Assembly: GCF_001680005.1 (NCBI RefSeq)
Contig: NC_033567.1
Location: forward strand, 4,464,001-4,528,000
Direction: 5' to 3'
Length of the DNA stretch: 64,000 nucleotides
Source: Plasmodium coatneyi
Taxonomy: Eukaryota; Apicomplexa; Aconoidasida; Haemosporida; Plasmodiidae
Positions 21,448-33,479 of this stretch are shown here, in pieces; the stretch's first letter is position 1, and the number at the start of each line of letters is the position of its first letter. The notes beneath the pieces were generated by a model that saw only the letters and a list, made by a program, of their open reading frames with translations, did no database searches and had not been told where the DNA came from. A program made the translations under genes and the position numbers.

Positions 21448-24400
21448 ATGGAAGAGGAAAAAACTGCGAGGGAAGAAAAGAATCTCATTTCTGCGGAAAA
21501 TATCTTCCACGACATTTGCACCTTGACTTTAAACAGGAACATCGAAATAGACATCATCCAAGAGGGGTAATTCTAAAAGGAAATATATGAGTGCTCCTCG
21601 TGGTAGCGGCTGATGGTGCACTGTCTCCTTTGCGCGGATCCGTTGTGTGCCTATGTATGTCCCTCCCTTCATCACTCTACCCGCTTTTCTTCTTTTTCCC
21701 CACGTGTTTTACCAGATTGCTGAAAAAAGTCATAAACGATGAAGAATCCAATAGCATTCAATTCCTGGAGGAAAGCACGAACACGCAGGATGATTTGACA
21801 AAACTAAATGCACACCTTTTGGTAGACAAAATAAATTGGTCTGCAAGCAAAAACGAACTGAGGTACGTGGATATTCACGTCATAGTCGATTTTAACAGGA
21901 AGAAATTAAGTTATAGTATAGATAATTCGAAGATCCATAAATGCTATCACTATAGGATTACGCTTCTTCTGGACCATATTACACGAGAAGGACTCTCCTT
22001 CAAGGATAGCATTCTGTATTTATACAATGGGATCAATGATAAGAGTTCCATGACGTGTAGTTGTGGGTATGATGGGAAGACTGTCGATAAATCTTCAAAG
22101 GAGGACGCATCCAAAGATGTGAATATACACAATAGTGGAAAAATTGGAGAGAGTAAGACTTTTTCTACAGGCGAGAAATTCGAAGAACATATGAATTGGT
22201 ATGAAGAGAAAGATAATTTGTTTTTGCATAAAAATGAAGACATAGAACAGTTAAGGAGAGCTCCCATTTCGTACTCCTTTGACCAGAACATCATTTTTTC
22301 AAACAAGGAAAATGACCATTCGGATGGTAAACAGTCGAATAGGTCGCCCCATGTGAAGCATCCAAAGGGGGGGGTCACTAATCGGACGGGGGGGAACGTC
22401 GTGCATGGTTTGTCTTCCGATGTGGAGGCTGATGCAGACAGCCCCAGGGAGGTAGGGAAGGAAAAAAAGAAGGGAGACGTGATCCTAAACGAGGAAGTGA
22501 AAAAAAGTTGCCCTGATGGTAAGGAAGAAGAGATAGGAGACTTCTCCAATGAAGGGTGCCAGCCCGTAGGCAAAACGGTAGGCGCAGACGCAGAAGACAC
22601 GATTAAACCGGGGAAGGAAATTCACAATCACAAGGATGGAGGCACAATATTTTCAGTCAAAGATTTGGAAGAAATTAACCATTTTCTTCGAAATGATTAT
22701 ATGAACAAAAAAGGGAAAGGTGGTAATTTCCTCCCGATGGGAAGTAGGGCAGGGAAATACGTAAGGGAAAACGAGAAGAAGAAAAAAAAATTCATGAAAA
22801 TTATGAATGAAAATATCCCCCTAACGCTTATTTTGTCGGATAAGGGTAACGAAATATGCAAAGAATTAATTAATAAATATTCGAGGTATTATCGTGATTT
22901 TGTAGAGGAGCGTGTTTTAGGGTGTGGTGGATTCGGATACGTAATGAAGGTAAAAAATAAAAGATTTAATATTAGCTATGCGCTGAAGAAAATAACCTTG
23001 TCCAGCAGTAAGAAAGGGGTGTCCTCTTACCCACATTCTAGTAGTGACCTAATGAGTGAGAACAACCGGTACATAATGGAAGAAGCGATAATGATTGCAA
23101 AGTTGCAACATGAAAATATTGTAAGGTACTACGATGCCTGGGTGGAAAATAACATCGACTACTACCTGCACGATGAAGTGGAAAATAATTACCAACATGT
23201 CAGTAGGAAGAAAAAAAATTATACACACTATATGGAAGAAATAGTAAACATGCGGCAGTACTATAAGGAGAAAAAGGGGATAGACATTAATGAGAAATAT
23301 CTGTATATACTGATGGAGTACTGTCCAGGGAAGACACTGAGGGAAGCCATAGACTGCGGGTTTATATATAAAAATGAGAAACTCCTATGGGAATTGATAA
23401 AGCAAATTTTAAAAGGGTTACACTACATACATGATATGAAAATTATGCACAGAGATATAAAACCGTCCAACATTTTCCTTCAAATTAGTGACAACATTTT
23501 GACAGCCAAAATAGGAGATTTCGGATTAACCACCCGAATTGATAACAATAGTAATAATATTAACCCTTCCGCAGGAACAGTAAATTATATATCCCCTGAG
23601 CAGATAAATGGCGAACATTTTGATCAAAAAGCAGATATCTTTTCCCTAGGTGTAGTGTTCTTCGAAATGTTTCATGGGCCATTCTCTACTCTCATGGAAA
23701 GGACCATTGTGTTATCTAATTTGTTGAAAGGAATTTACCCCGATTATATAAAAGCAGATCAGAAGATTTTCCACTTTTTATCCAAATTGTTAGCCATAAA
23801 CCCGCAGGAAAGATCTTGTGCGTATTCCCTGCTGCATGAAAATTTTTTATTCTCCTTCGAAAAGGATTTCTCCGAAATTTACAACTTAGTGGAGAACAAA
23901 AGAAACTGTGAGGAAGTACACACCATTATTAGTACCCTCTTTGACAGGGTTGACAATATCAAGGAGGAAAGTCTTATCAGGAAGGATGACATGGGATCCT
24001 TTCAAGGTGCAAAAATGTTTACGGACGAATCGGATATGAAAAAGTGCATTAAGAAAAAGATTATAACTTCTTTGAGAAAAAGGGGAGCCATTTTTCTAAT
24101 CACCCCAATGATTTTGCGAAATAAATATTATACCAATTTGGAACACTGTCATGTGGGTGGGAGTAGCAGTTCACACAGTGGCAGCAAGAAAAAGGACCTA
24201 AAAATTTCTAACATTTTTATTAATACCAATAGGAATGACCACCTCGACAATTTAGTGTACCTACTAGATATTTATGGCAACAGCGTCACATTGAGGCCCT
24301 CCTTTTTTTTCGCCTTCTCGGAGTACATCTATGAAAATCTCGAATGCTACAATAGGTACAATGAATCCAATTTTTTCTTCAAGTTTTACACTAGTGGCTG

Positions 24401-26087
24401 TACCTATAAATATCCCAGCGTTCGGTGTAAGCCGACGAAGAAGGATCCCCCTGCTGCAATTTACCCTGAAGAAGCTGAAAAAATATTTTACTGCATTTTA
24501 ATTAGTTCGAAGAATTTATACGGACAGGAAGAATTAAATTATCTCTCCATCTTCTCCAATGCAGACATTCTGGTATCTGTCTGCACCTTGTACAACCACA
24601 TTTCGTACCTTAACAAGTTGATATTTGTATGGTCCTACATTGACTTGCTCCCACTGATACTTCACGAATGTTTAGACATCCCACCAGATCTAAGTGAAGA
24701 AATAAGTATTCATTTAAAGAAAAATTCGCTCCTCCTAGGGAATAAGGCGAACATTATACCCCTCCTACAAAAGTTCAAAATTAGCAGCAATAATCTATCC
24801 AAGGTGTGTGACTTTGTTTATTCCCTATTTCAGCTCAAATGCGAAAATGGAAAAGTGGACGAATATTTAAACTCTTTGAGTAAGTTCATATCTGATGATT
24901 TGAGCAAAAAGGGTTTCCTCCTTCTTCCTCATCATAAAAGCTCTTCCTCCGCGTATGGGGATAAGATAAATGCAATTTATAGCGCCAACGATATTGCCAT
25001 AGGGGGGGCAATCAATAATGGTAATACTAATGGTAATGGTAATGGCGCTTCCAGTATTGCTAGTGGGAGCCTCAGTTCCGGTGCCAACGACGTGTCCCCT
25101 AAAAGAGCCCACATCGTGCCGAACGGAAAAACGAATCAAAGCCTGATCAGCAAAGTGAAAACCCTTTTACTGATAGACAAGGTGAAAAAGATCAATAGTT
25201 TCATCGGGACAAGCAGCGTCATGGAAAATACCTGCTTTGATTTATTCCTGAATTATGAGGAAAGCGTGTTTTCAAATGAAATTATATTTTATGTGATCGC
25301 CGAGGGGAAGAACAGAGATATCATAGCGTGCGGCGGAAAATTTGATCGGGTCATTCAGCATATGAAAAGCGGGGGTGCAGTTGCTAATACGGTTTTGCCT
25401 GGCGGTTTGGGTAGCAGCCTGGGCATAATCAATGACAATGGCAGCCGCGTTGGCAGTGACCTGGGAATCTCCCTAGACAGTGATACCTGCTACGGGGTCG
25501 ACTACGATATGAGCGATGGTGGTACCGATTCGAAGCTGCTAAACATGAAAGCCTATGGAGTCGAAATTTATTTAGAGAAAATATTCTTAAAGGTGATAGA
25601 GTCGAATGAGAAATCGGCGCTAAATGTTCAGTCCACTGCAACATCGGAGAAGACACAGATTTTTAAAAATATCTTACCGTCCCCCAATCATCAGAATGTT
25701 TTCTCTTGTTCGCCAAATTTAATTCAGTCTCCAGTTAACAGTAGCCCATTTAGTTACTCCTCCCCCAAGGTGGTTATTCAGGTGCACGAAATGTCCAACT
25801 TGCTGATAGCCTATGATTTGTCTAAACAATTGTTACACAAGAACATTCCTTCGTATATTTACTTTTCCGTCAATAATTCAAGCACGAAAAAAAAAATAAA
25901 AAATTTTAAGCCGCATAAAATAAGGTTTATCATTTCGATCAAGTCAAGTGGCAGCAACATCTCTTTCGATGCCCACAATCCAATAAAGTTAAATGACGTA
26001 AATTATAAAATTTTTAATTCGAAAAATGAGGACTACAGTTTTATGCAGCAGGAGGAGTTAATAAATTATTTAATTAAGAACGTCTAG
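21448..26087 (+). CDS. eIK1: eIF2alpha kinase eIK1, GCN2-like, with HisRS-like domain
   Basis: Two exons, 21448..21566 and 21716..26087, phase matched (GG + A), 1,496 residues. It phosphorylates eIF2alpha under amino-acid starvation, as known for PfeIK1. The kinase domain spans about 430-755: GCGGFGYV (Gly loop), YALKKI (Lys), HRDIKPSNIFL (about 617), KIGDFGLTT (about 640), SPEQINGEHFDQKADIFSLG. A charged insert sits between the N-lobe strands, as in other eIF2alpha kinases. Residues about 811-970 look like a decayed HisRS core (RKRGAIFLITPMILRNKYY, then VTLRPSFFFAFSEY), as in GCN2. A second HisRS-like stretch (RDIIACGGKFDRVI, compare AGGRYD) and an anticodon-domain-like tail (about 1391-1496) follow. 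The N-terminal ~430 residues are mostly low complexity; no clear RWD domain. It lies 14 kb from HisRS. Confidence 0.92.
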
Positions 26088-26806
26088 TTGGTTTTCGCCC
26101 CGGTGAATTTTGTGTAGTTCCCCGAATCGAATTCCATATGGTCAGCCTAAGTGTGGGAAACAGCGGTATGCATATGTTATGTGCACGTTGTATACACATA
26201 TTGCCATGAGGGGGGTCATGTTAGCACACACCCATTCGCAAGTTTTACTGGCCCTCCATGAGCACACCTCCCCGGAGTGCATTCCCGCTCATCGCACATT
26301 CCACACAGTATATCGAGTCACTTTTCTTTGTCCTTTCAAGTCCATTTTTCGCAATTTGAAGCATTATTAATTTTACCAGCGTTGCTCATTTTTTGTGATT
26401 TCGCGGGGTTTTTATTAATGCCATTTTGTCAATATTGTCAAGTCTTTTCCTTTTTTCGTCATTTTTTCGTGATTTTTTTTGTCATTTTTTCGTCTTTTTT
26501 TTTGTCAATTTTTTGCCATCCATTTCATGTTTAAGCGTGGATACACGTGTTGTCGCCTCCCCAGTGGTGCCCACACACACACACGCATTCCTGGGCCCTT
26601 TTGCCCCGCTTGTTTGTAAGTACCACAAGTATAATTGTATATACTTCATAACAGGATAATGTGCGCTTGCGTTAGATGATAAAATTCGCCACTCGCATTT
26701 CATTTTTTTAACGATGCAGAGTGGTATATTCGTTTTGTGCGTGTGTACACACATATATTCATCTGCATGTGTGTGTCGGCGCACTTGCCTTTTCTTCATT
26801 TTTAAG
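26088..26806 (+). other. intergenic, T-rich repeats; possible 5' exon of the next gene
   Basis: Contains a T-rich degenerate repeat at 26440-26515 built from units like TTTTTTCGTCA, and a (CA) run at 26572-26584. An ATG at 26528 begins MFKRGYTCCRLPSG and reaches a perfect GTAAGT donor at 26616, but its phase does not match the nearest good acceptor at 26806. Confidence 0.4.
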
Positions 26807-26968
26807 AACAAACTTTATAAAGTCTCCAACACATTTATAAAAGAAAGACTTCGCTATGGAGTTTTAAACGACGCTACAGATGGTGACAGTATGGACAAAA
26901 TTCGTCTCACCCTTTACTTTTTACTTCCATACATTGCTATGTTGCTTCAGGGTGAACGTAAAACATAG
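26807..26968 (+). CDS. probable terminal exon of a small single-span membrane protein
   Basis: After a pyrimidine tract and TTTTTAAG, 54 codons stay open to TAG. The translation looks coding: NKLYKVSNTFIKERLRYGVL, an acidic stretch, then the hydrophobic helix IRLTLYFLLPYIAMLLQG and a basic end ERKT. It resembles the tail-anchored shape of small respiratory-complex or translocase subunits, but no family is recognised. Continuous upstream frame to 26714 is possible (ATG CAG AGT...) but looks non-coding and is rich in Cys/His. The 5' exon is unresolved. Confidence 0.4.
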   Translation, partial: NKLYKVSNTFIKERLRYGVLNDATDGDSMDKIRLTLYFLLPYIAMLLQGERKT

Positions 26969-27450
26969 CACCGTGAAAAGTGACGTTGTAGGAAGAGCGC
27001 ACAGTTTTTGTTTTTTTTCCCTTCCTTTTCCTGTGAACCTAATAGTTACACCTAACCTTCTTGAATTACGCCTTATTGTATTTTTTGCGAATTTGTCCTA
27101 ACTGGACTTCGAGGAAAGACAAACGCAAAATGGGAGAAAAGAGAAAAGGAGAAACTGTTCGAAGGTGTTCACGCCCAATCTACCCCCTCATGTGTGTGCC
27201 TTCCAACAGAACGAACGAATAGATGCACATTTTTCGGAAATGTAGAAACTACCCGAGTTCTTCAGATTAAGAGAAAACGGATAGGGGGGTCCTCCTTAAA
27301 CGGAAGAGTTACCTCCAAATAGGAAAAAACGGAGGGGGGTGAGAAACCCATTTTGCGCAAATTTCACAAGAAAAAAAGCATATTAAAAAACTTACAAAAA
27401 AAAAAAAAAAATGAGGAAAAAATATTCTTCCATACGAGTAGGACCTTTAA
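26969..27450. other. convergent intergenic region
   Basis: About 480 bases between convergent reading frames, with a poly(A) run near 27397-27411. Nothing else supportable. Confidence 0.5.
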
Positions 27451-29226
27451 TTAGAAATCGTCCAAGTTTTCATTTTCCTTAATGTGTTTAATGGCCTGAT
27501 GGGTAAAAGAAGGAGAAAGTGGCGTGGGTCAAGGACGTTCATGTAGCGCACAATACGTGCATGAAATTTTACGTACGATGAGCGAGAAGCACATTTAATT
27601 GTACTCACTCCATGTGCGTAAACATTCGTTAACATACCAGAATGGAATATTCTGCTAGACAAGTGTCCCTATCGTCAATGTACATGAATTTTCGCAAAAC
27701 GTCCAAGCCTACAGGAAAGGAGAAAAATAAAGAAACAGCGATGATACACTTTACGTCCACTTGAACGGGTTTCCCACTTCTTACGTTGGGTAACCCCACG
27801 TGTGGGTAGTCCTTCCTTCTGCCACACACCCCTTGGACTCTTCCAACGTACCGTTAATCTGTTTGATATAATTCGATACCGCTCGATCTGTGGAAAAGTT
27901 AGCCACGAAGCTAAGGATGTATCTGTTTAAAACAAATTTATGATAAAGCATTTCCTCCTTTTTCGATAAATGGTCACTTCGAACCCGCAAAATCGTTTTT
28001 AAGTACGTAAAAATAATGTCGACAAAGTTTTTTTTTTCTGGACAAGAGAGGTAGTCCAGTTCTTCATAACGGTCACTAAAAATGTTGGAAATGAATAAAA
28101 TTAGCTTGAAAATTTCTAAACTGAATTTTTTCCTATGATATACGAACATATCCATGAATAGAACATTTTTGTGATACAATTCGATATGCGCTTCTTCGAA
28201 GTTGTCAAAATAGGTTACGTCATATATGTACGTTAGACTTTCCTTTATATGCTCAACGGTGTTTTTGTACACATTTTGGTATTTGCAAATTTGTTCCAAT
28301 TCCAAGTTTTTTTCATCAAGGATGTTGTACACTGCTTCGTAAATCAGTTTAAACATCAATGAGATGTATTTGAATAAATAATTTTTGTCTCCCCCCCGGT
28401 GAACAATTTTCCACTTACTCGGTACAATATTTTTCTTAAAAAAAAAAAACACATTTTCGTTCATTTTTTCGGTGTGTGCGTAAAAATCAACATACAACAA
28501 TTTCATATGTTGCAAAATGTGTAGGAATAATTTATTTTCATTTTTCAAGGAATTCTCAATAAATATATAAAAGTAGTTACAGATGGTTGCCTTGTTTTTA
28601 ATTTTTTTTAAAAAATCCCAAAGAGACAAAAAAAGAACAAAGGAAAAATCTTCCTCTCTGCAAAGTTGCTCATACGTTCTGTCGTTTATTATAAAATTGT
28701 TCAGCAGCATAAAAATGTAATCCTTATTAAGCCCATTCATGATAATATAATAAAAATAAAAGGGGTACAGAAATGCAAATATATCCGAGTTGTTTTCATT
28801 GTGGGTTACTAAATTAATTAAAAATAATAATTCGTACTTGTCCACGTCTGCGTATGGGGAGAAATTTTCAACTGTTTTCTCACTTTCCAGGACAGTACAT
28901 CCATTTCCGCTTAAGCTATTCACATGGTCAGTATTATTTTGCCTCCCTAAGAATAAACTTTGGTACGTTTTCCTTTCCGTTATCTTTCTTTTAATCGAAT
29001 CATTATGTGGGATGTAAAAGATGAGAATTTTCAGCGCCTTTATGTAGTTATTCAGCTGGGCTTCACGCTCTTCTACTCCTCCTGCGTCAATTTTGTTTCT
29101 GCATATTGTGATTAATTGAATAAGTTTGTTCTGTTCATTCTCGTCTAGCGTGGTTCCTCCATCTGGCTTCCTAAAGTTATAATGCTTCTCGATGAAGTCA
29201 ACTTCATTGAACAGCTCCGGTGACAT
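27451..29226 (-). CDS. ataxin-10-like (CTR86-like) armadillo-type protein
   Basis: Three exons: 29226..27852, 27708..27638 and 27495..27451; 496 residues, junction phases 1 and 0, donors GTACGT and GTATGT. The start is the ATG MSPELFNEVDF; the upstream in-frame GTG is not used. The protein is almost wholly helical with many Phe/Tyr/Leu and no catalytic motif, like an armadillo-type solenoid. The last ~40 residues, which exist only after splicing, read GLDVLRKFMYIDDRDTCLAE then YSILAIKHIKENENLDDF. This fits the ataxin-10 C-terminal signature (a turn with IDD, then an E(W/Y)-[AS]-I-x-AI helix and ENN-like end). Ataxin-10 proteins act in cytokinesis and ciliary/basal-body function; the role here is inferred. 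Confidence 0.72.
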
Positions 29227-30376
29227 GGTTTCTCTCACGCTTGGGTTTGTTAAGTTGGTTCAGGTGGGTCACTTCCATTCCAAGAATCATGTGACGCCTT
29301 CCCACTTTCTATAGGCCAATTTTGGCATATATTTATAAAAAGGGCACGAAATAGTCGTACCCACACGTACAGTGCATATATGTAGAGGATGTTACTCTGC
29401 CTTTTGCCTGCATCATTCTGGGCACCTTATTATTCACGCAATTCAGTTTTTCTCATAGCTCCATTTGAAGCATTTTTGCGGCCTTCATTTTTTCTAAAAA
29501 GAGTTACCTCTGAAGAATGTTATTAGGTACATTTTATGCTCGGCTTTCACTTTGCACCGTTTTTATTCATCCCCGAAATGTTTCGAATGACGATATATAT
29601 ACGTTGTTTTAATGTATGCAAAGCATTTTTTTTTTTCTCAAAATTTACACCTTTTCGTTCCTCTTCCATTTTTGCTAAGCAACGGATGCACTGCTTTTCA
29701 ATGTTGGGTTAGGTTACTTTTAACAAATTGCAAATTTATCACAAATTGATGTCGTAAAAAATGTGGGTAAAATTCGAAAGAGGGAGAGCACAAAACGGCC
29801 AATCGGTACTTGCACAATCACTACGTAACTATGTAGTACCCTTTGGGAGTAATATCACGCACATGTTGTCACCTAATGGAGGCACAAGTGGAAAGAGTGG
29901 TGGTTGGAGCGCGGGGCGTAACGAATTAGGATGTACACATTGTATGCCCCCTTATGGTGTGAAATTATGCACGTGTCATTCTTTTATTCTTTTCAATGAA
30001 TTATAAATATGTGTCATAAGAAGGGGAGAATTCAAAAAAAAAAAGAAAAAAAAAAGGATAAGGTAAAACTTATTACAATATTTGGTAATATCCACTTTTT
30101 GTGAAGTTCCCCCCAAGGGGGTCTTCATCAACGCAAAATGGAATGCAGCAAGAGCCCATCGCACAATAAAGCGATGAAAAGGAGTTGTATGGAAGCGGAT
30201 ATTACAAAAAAAAAAAAAAAAAAAGCACTAAAAAACGTAGCCAAACAGAAAAAACTGCAATAAAAGGAGTAACTACGCCAAATAGGGCGCATCACAGTTA
30301 GAGTTACTGTTAGACAAACAAGGGGCGTAATTTCAAAAACATAACGTAGCGATGTCGGAACATAATGCCGCAGCAA
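29227..30376. other. intergenic between two minus-strand genes
   Basis: About 1.15 kb, upstream of the ataxin-10-like gene. The only sizeable frame (29761-30006, +) has no splice partner and no recognisable content. There are A-rich runs at 30034-30056 and 30206-30224. Confidence 0.5.
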
Positions 30377-31680
30377 CTACAGACCATGTCCTCTCGATTT
30401 CGTCATTTCGGTTGCTAACTTGTCCGTCTACAGGGGGGTGCAAAAAAAAAAAAAAAACATATATATATGTAGTGTGGGGCAAAACAAGGTCGGTACTGAA
30501 TATGTCTTACAAATCAAACAAGTTGCGTGTTAATCACTTTCGCATTTTCCCCCTCCCTTCCTATACATTACCTCCGGATCATAATCGGGGAATTCCTTAA
30601 TCAAATCGAAAATGGCATATCTCGTTTTCTCTTTCAACTCATCGACAGTCATTCCAGGGGTCGGATAAAAAGGCTCTCCAAAAGATAAATACGCAGTTCC
30701 CACATTGAACAGTATTGATTTAACCTTCCACAATTTTCCAGACCCATGTAATGCACATGGCAATATTTCATAATTATTTTCTATGGCGAATTTAAAAAAA
30801 CCTGGTTTGAAAAACTGTAACTGTCCACTAAGAGAACGTGTGCCTTCCGGAAATACAACTATGCTTATGTTCATACCTTGGTACTCTTTACATGTTCTCA
30901 TAACCTCTGCTACACTTCCTGGTTTAACTTCCCATCCACCTTTCCCTTTGGTAAAATAAATTGGAATGTCCCCTCCCAAGTACAGTGCCTGTCCTGCAAT
31001 GGGTATTCGAAATAATGAGGCCTTAAAAACGTACTTCAAATTCCATTGTAGCGTAGCTGCATTAACTACCCACGGGTCTAGAGAAGACAAGTGGTTGACA
31101 AATAGAAGAGTTTTGGATGGGGTGTATCCCTTCTTCGGTTTCCTGATTATTTGTAATTTCCAAAATGGGTTCAACGGGCACAATACTGCGTGGAATTAGG
31201 GGGGGGAAGAAATCGTCATCGCATGAGGGGTGGTAATACATGTGAAAATGTATAATCGTGTGGATATCTCTACAAGCACACGCATGGTTGATTTGCGCTT
31301 TATCTTTTTCGGTGCAGTGGAGTAAGTTGACTGTTCACACTTTTTTTTTTTTTTTTCCACATGGGGATTTTTTTTTTTTTTTTTTTTTGGAGCTGTTCTA
31401 CACTTCTCTCACTGGGAATCTCACTCTGGAGGTCCCTTTTAAGCAGCCTCCTCATTTTCTACTTACTAAAGTACATGCAAATCCTAAAGCAGTAGCCAAA
31501 TATCGTTACGCGTGCCTCTTTGCTGCATATAATCAGGGGGAAGAACAAAACGAAGCATATCATTTGCGAGACAAGAGCAAGCGTCATTACCAATACTATG
31601 AGGAAATAAATGTAAAGGGTCCCAATCAACCTAATGATAACATTAGCTTGCTTGTCTCTCCTTCTTTGGAGGTCTTCCAT
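30377..31680 (-). CDS. 1-acyl-sn-glycerol-3-phosphate acyltransferase (PlsC/LPAAT)
   Basis: Three exons: 31680..31467, 31185..30572 and 30427..30377; 292 residues with junction phases 1 and 0. Exon 1 encodes two membrane segments (TLYIYFLIVLVMTLALVSQM and CFVLFFPLIICS). Exon 2 carries the PlsC core: NHLSSLD (the HX4D catalytic motif), the GGDIPIYF region, FPEGTRS (substrate phosphate-binding block) and a late LPCALHGSG block. Exon 3 adds DKLATEMTKSRGHGL after a GTAATG donor and a CTGTAG acceptor; reading through the donor instead ends at 30530 with a less natural tail. The enzyme adds the second acyl chain in phosphatidic acid synthesis; ER or apicoplast membranes are both possible. Confidence 0.92.
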
Positions 31681-33479
31681 TTTTCATAAAACATATGTTC
31701 GTTAAAATGTTGGAGTATGGGGGGGGGATGAAAATTAAATTCTGTTCTTCGCAATTTGCACCTTTTATATAACACTGTTGCTTATAGCATAGTGGTATAT
31801 TTTTATGGTTGTATTTTTGTAGCTATATCTACGCAGCTTCACATGAGGAGAAACGGGGAGCAATTATGTAAGGCGTACAGGGGCTACAAATTACATGAAG
31901 AGGTTACGAATTACGTTGAGGGGCTTTCCCATAAGGAGTATGAAAACTTCAAAGGGAATGTTTCAATGTAGAGGGGCACTGTTGTCATGCAACGGGGGGG
32001 GAGTTTCACATGTACATATGTGCTTAAAAGTTCGCACGTGTTGTGGATATTTGAGTGAAGCATGAAGCTGAACGGGTGTTGGAGCAACAGGAGTTGAAGA
32101 CAAAAAAACAGGAAAAAAAAATAGGAAGAAAAAATTATGATGCTACGCATAAAGTCGCTTTAAACAAAACTAAAAAAGCTCACTTCACTACGATTATCGC
32201 ATGAAGTGACTGATTAATTTAGGCGTCACCAAGGGAAAAAAACGGGAAAACGCAAAAAAAAAAAAAAAAAAAAATGTAAAGTGGGGTAGTGCTCGGCGCA
32301 TGAGATGCTTATGTGGATGTACACTTGAAAAAGAATAAATAAACGCAGATCTATATGCACATAACATAACGCATATACGGGCGCGTATATACACCTGCTT
32401 AGAGAACATGAGTTTCCACAGCAGAAATTTTAAAGAACGCCCTATGAGGGGATAAATATTCTGTGCATATGATGGTTGAAAACGAAGGAGGGAACTAGCA
32501 ACACGCAAAATTGGGTGTTACTATACAAGACCATTTTACATTGTTGCGCCCTTCCCGTTTGTCAATGTTGCATGTGAATTTTTTATAACACAATACGCAA
32601 TTGCGCAGAGTGAATTAAACACTGAAAAATAATGAACAAATGTAACAATAAAAAAAAAAAAAAAAATGCAGAAAAATGGTAAAGGAGAATGCCAACTTGT
32701 AAGATTACATAATTGCATTTTTTCGAAAAAAAAGTGAACACTTCAAATTACCAAGTAACTGATTTTACGTTCCACGTTAAGTAAAATGTTTACGTGCTTT
32801 TTGCGTTTGTTATAAGAGTACGTAAAAAAAAAAAAAAAATGGGCCACAGTTAAATGCCCCATTTAATCTTAATAATGTATGTTGTAAACTCTACGCATTT
32901 CTAAAATTGAAGAGAGAAAAATGAGTAAACGTTCAGTTTGCAAATTTACGCACAAAATGTGAATAATGGTGTGTGCATGTGTGGCGGATGAGTACATCAT
33001 AAGCTTTACAGGGTGTATCTAAAAACGAGGGTAAAAAGAAAGCCACGTGTGCCATTTGCAACAGCATAAAAAAAGAACTGTTAATTTCAATAAGTTAGCG
33101 AAAAAGGAAGAAAAAAAAGTGACCTGTTACATGTACATCCGCTGCATTCGTTTCGCAGAACAGCGGTGTGTACGTGGATTATAGAAATTTGAAAAATATA
33201 CAAATATAGCTCCGCGAAGTGATTCCGTGATGACACAAAACTATGTTTAGATAAACGTTCCAGGGTGTGTGTAAATGGATGGCAGTGCTTAGCCCGTAAG
33301 TGCAAATATAATTATGCCTTCCCCCCTTTTTTGTGATTTTCCGTCCTGTGTTAAAAAATGAACCCCCCAAAGGGGAAAATTGTATACATATATATGAACA
33401 CACATTTTATATATATATATATGTGCGTTAAGCTGAACAATACAGACATTAATACAAAGGGTTGAAGACAAAAACACGT
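31681..33479. other. 1.8-kb intergenic region, nothing supportable
   Basis: Upstream of the acyltransferase gene and downstream of the EF-hand gene. It contains frames at 31756-31971 (+) and 32194-32508 (-) that look non-coding, several A runs (32257-32274, 32650-32666, 32826-32839), and an AT-dinucleotide run near 33408-33422. Confidence 0.5.
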
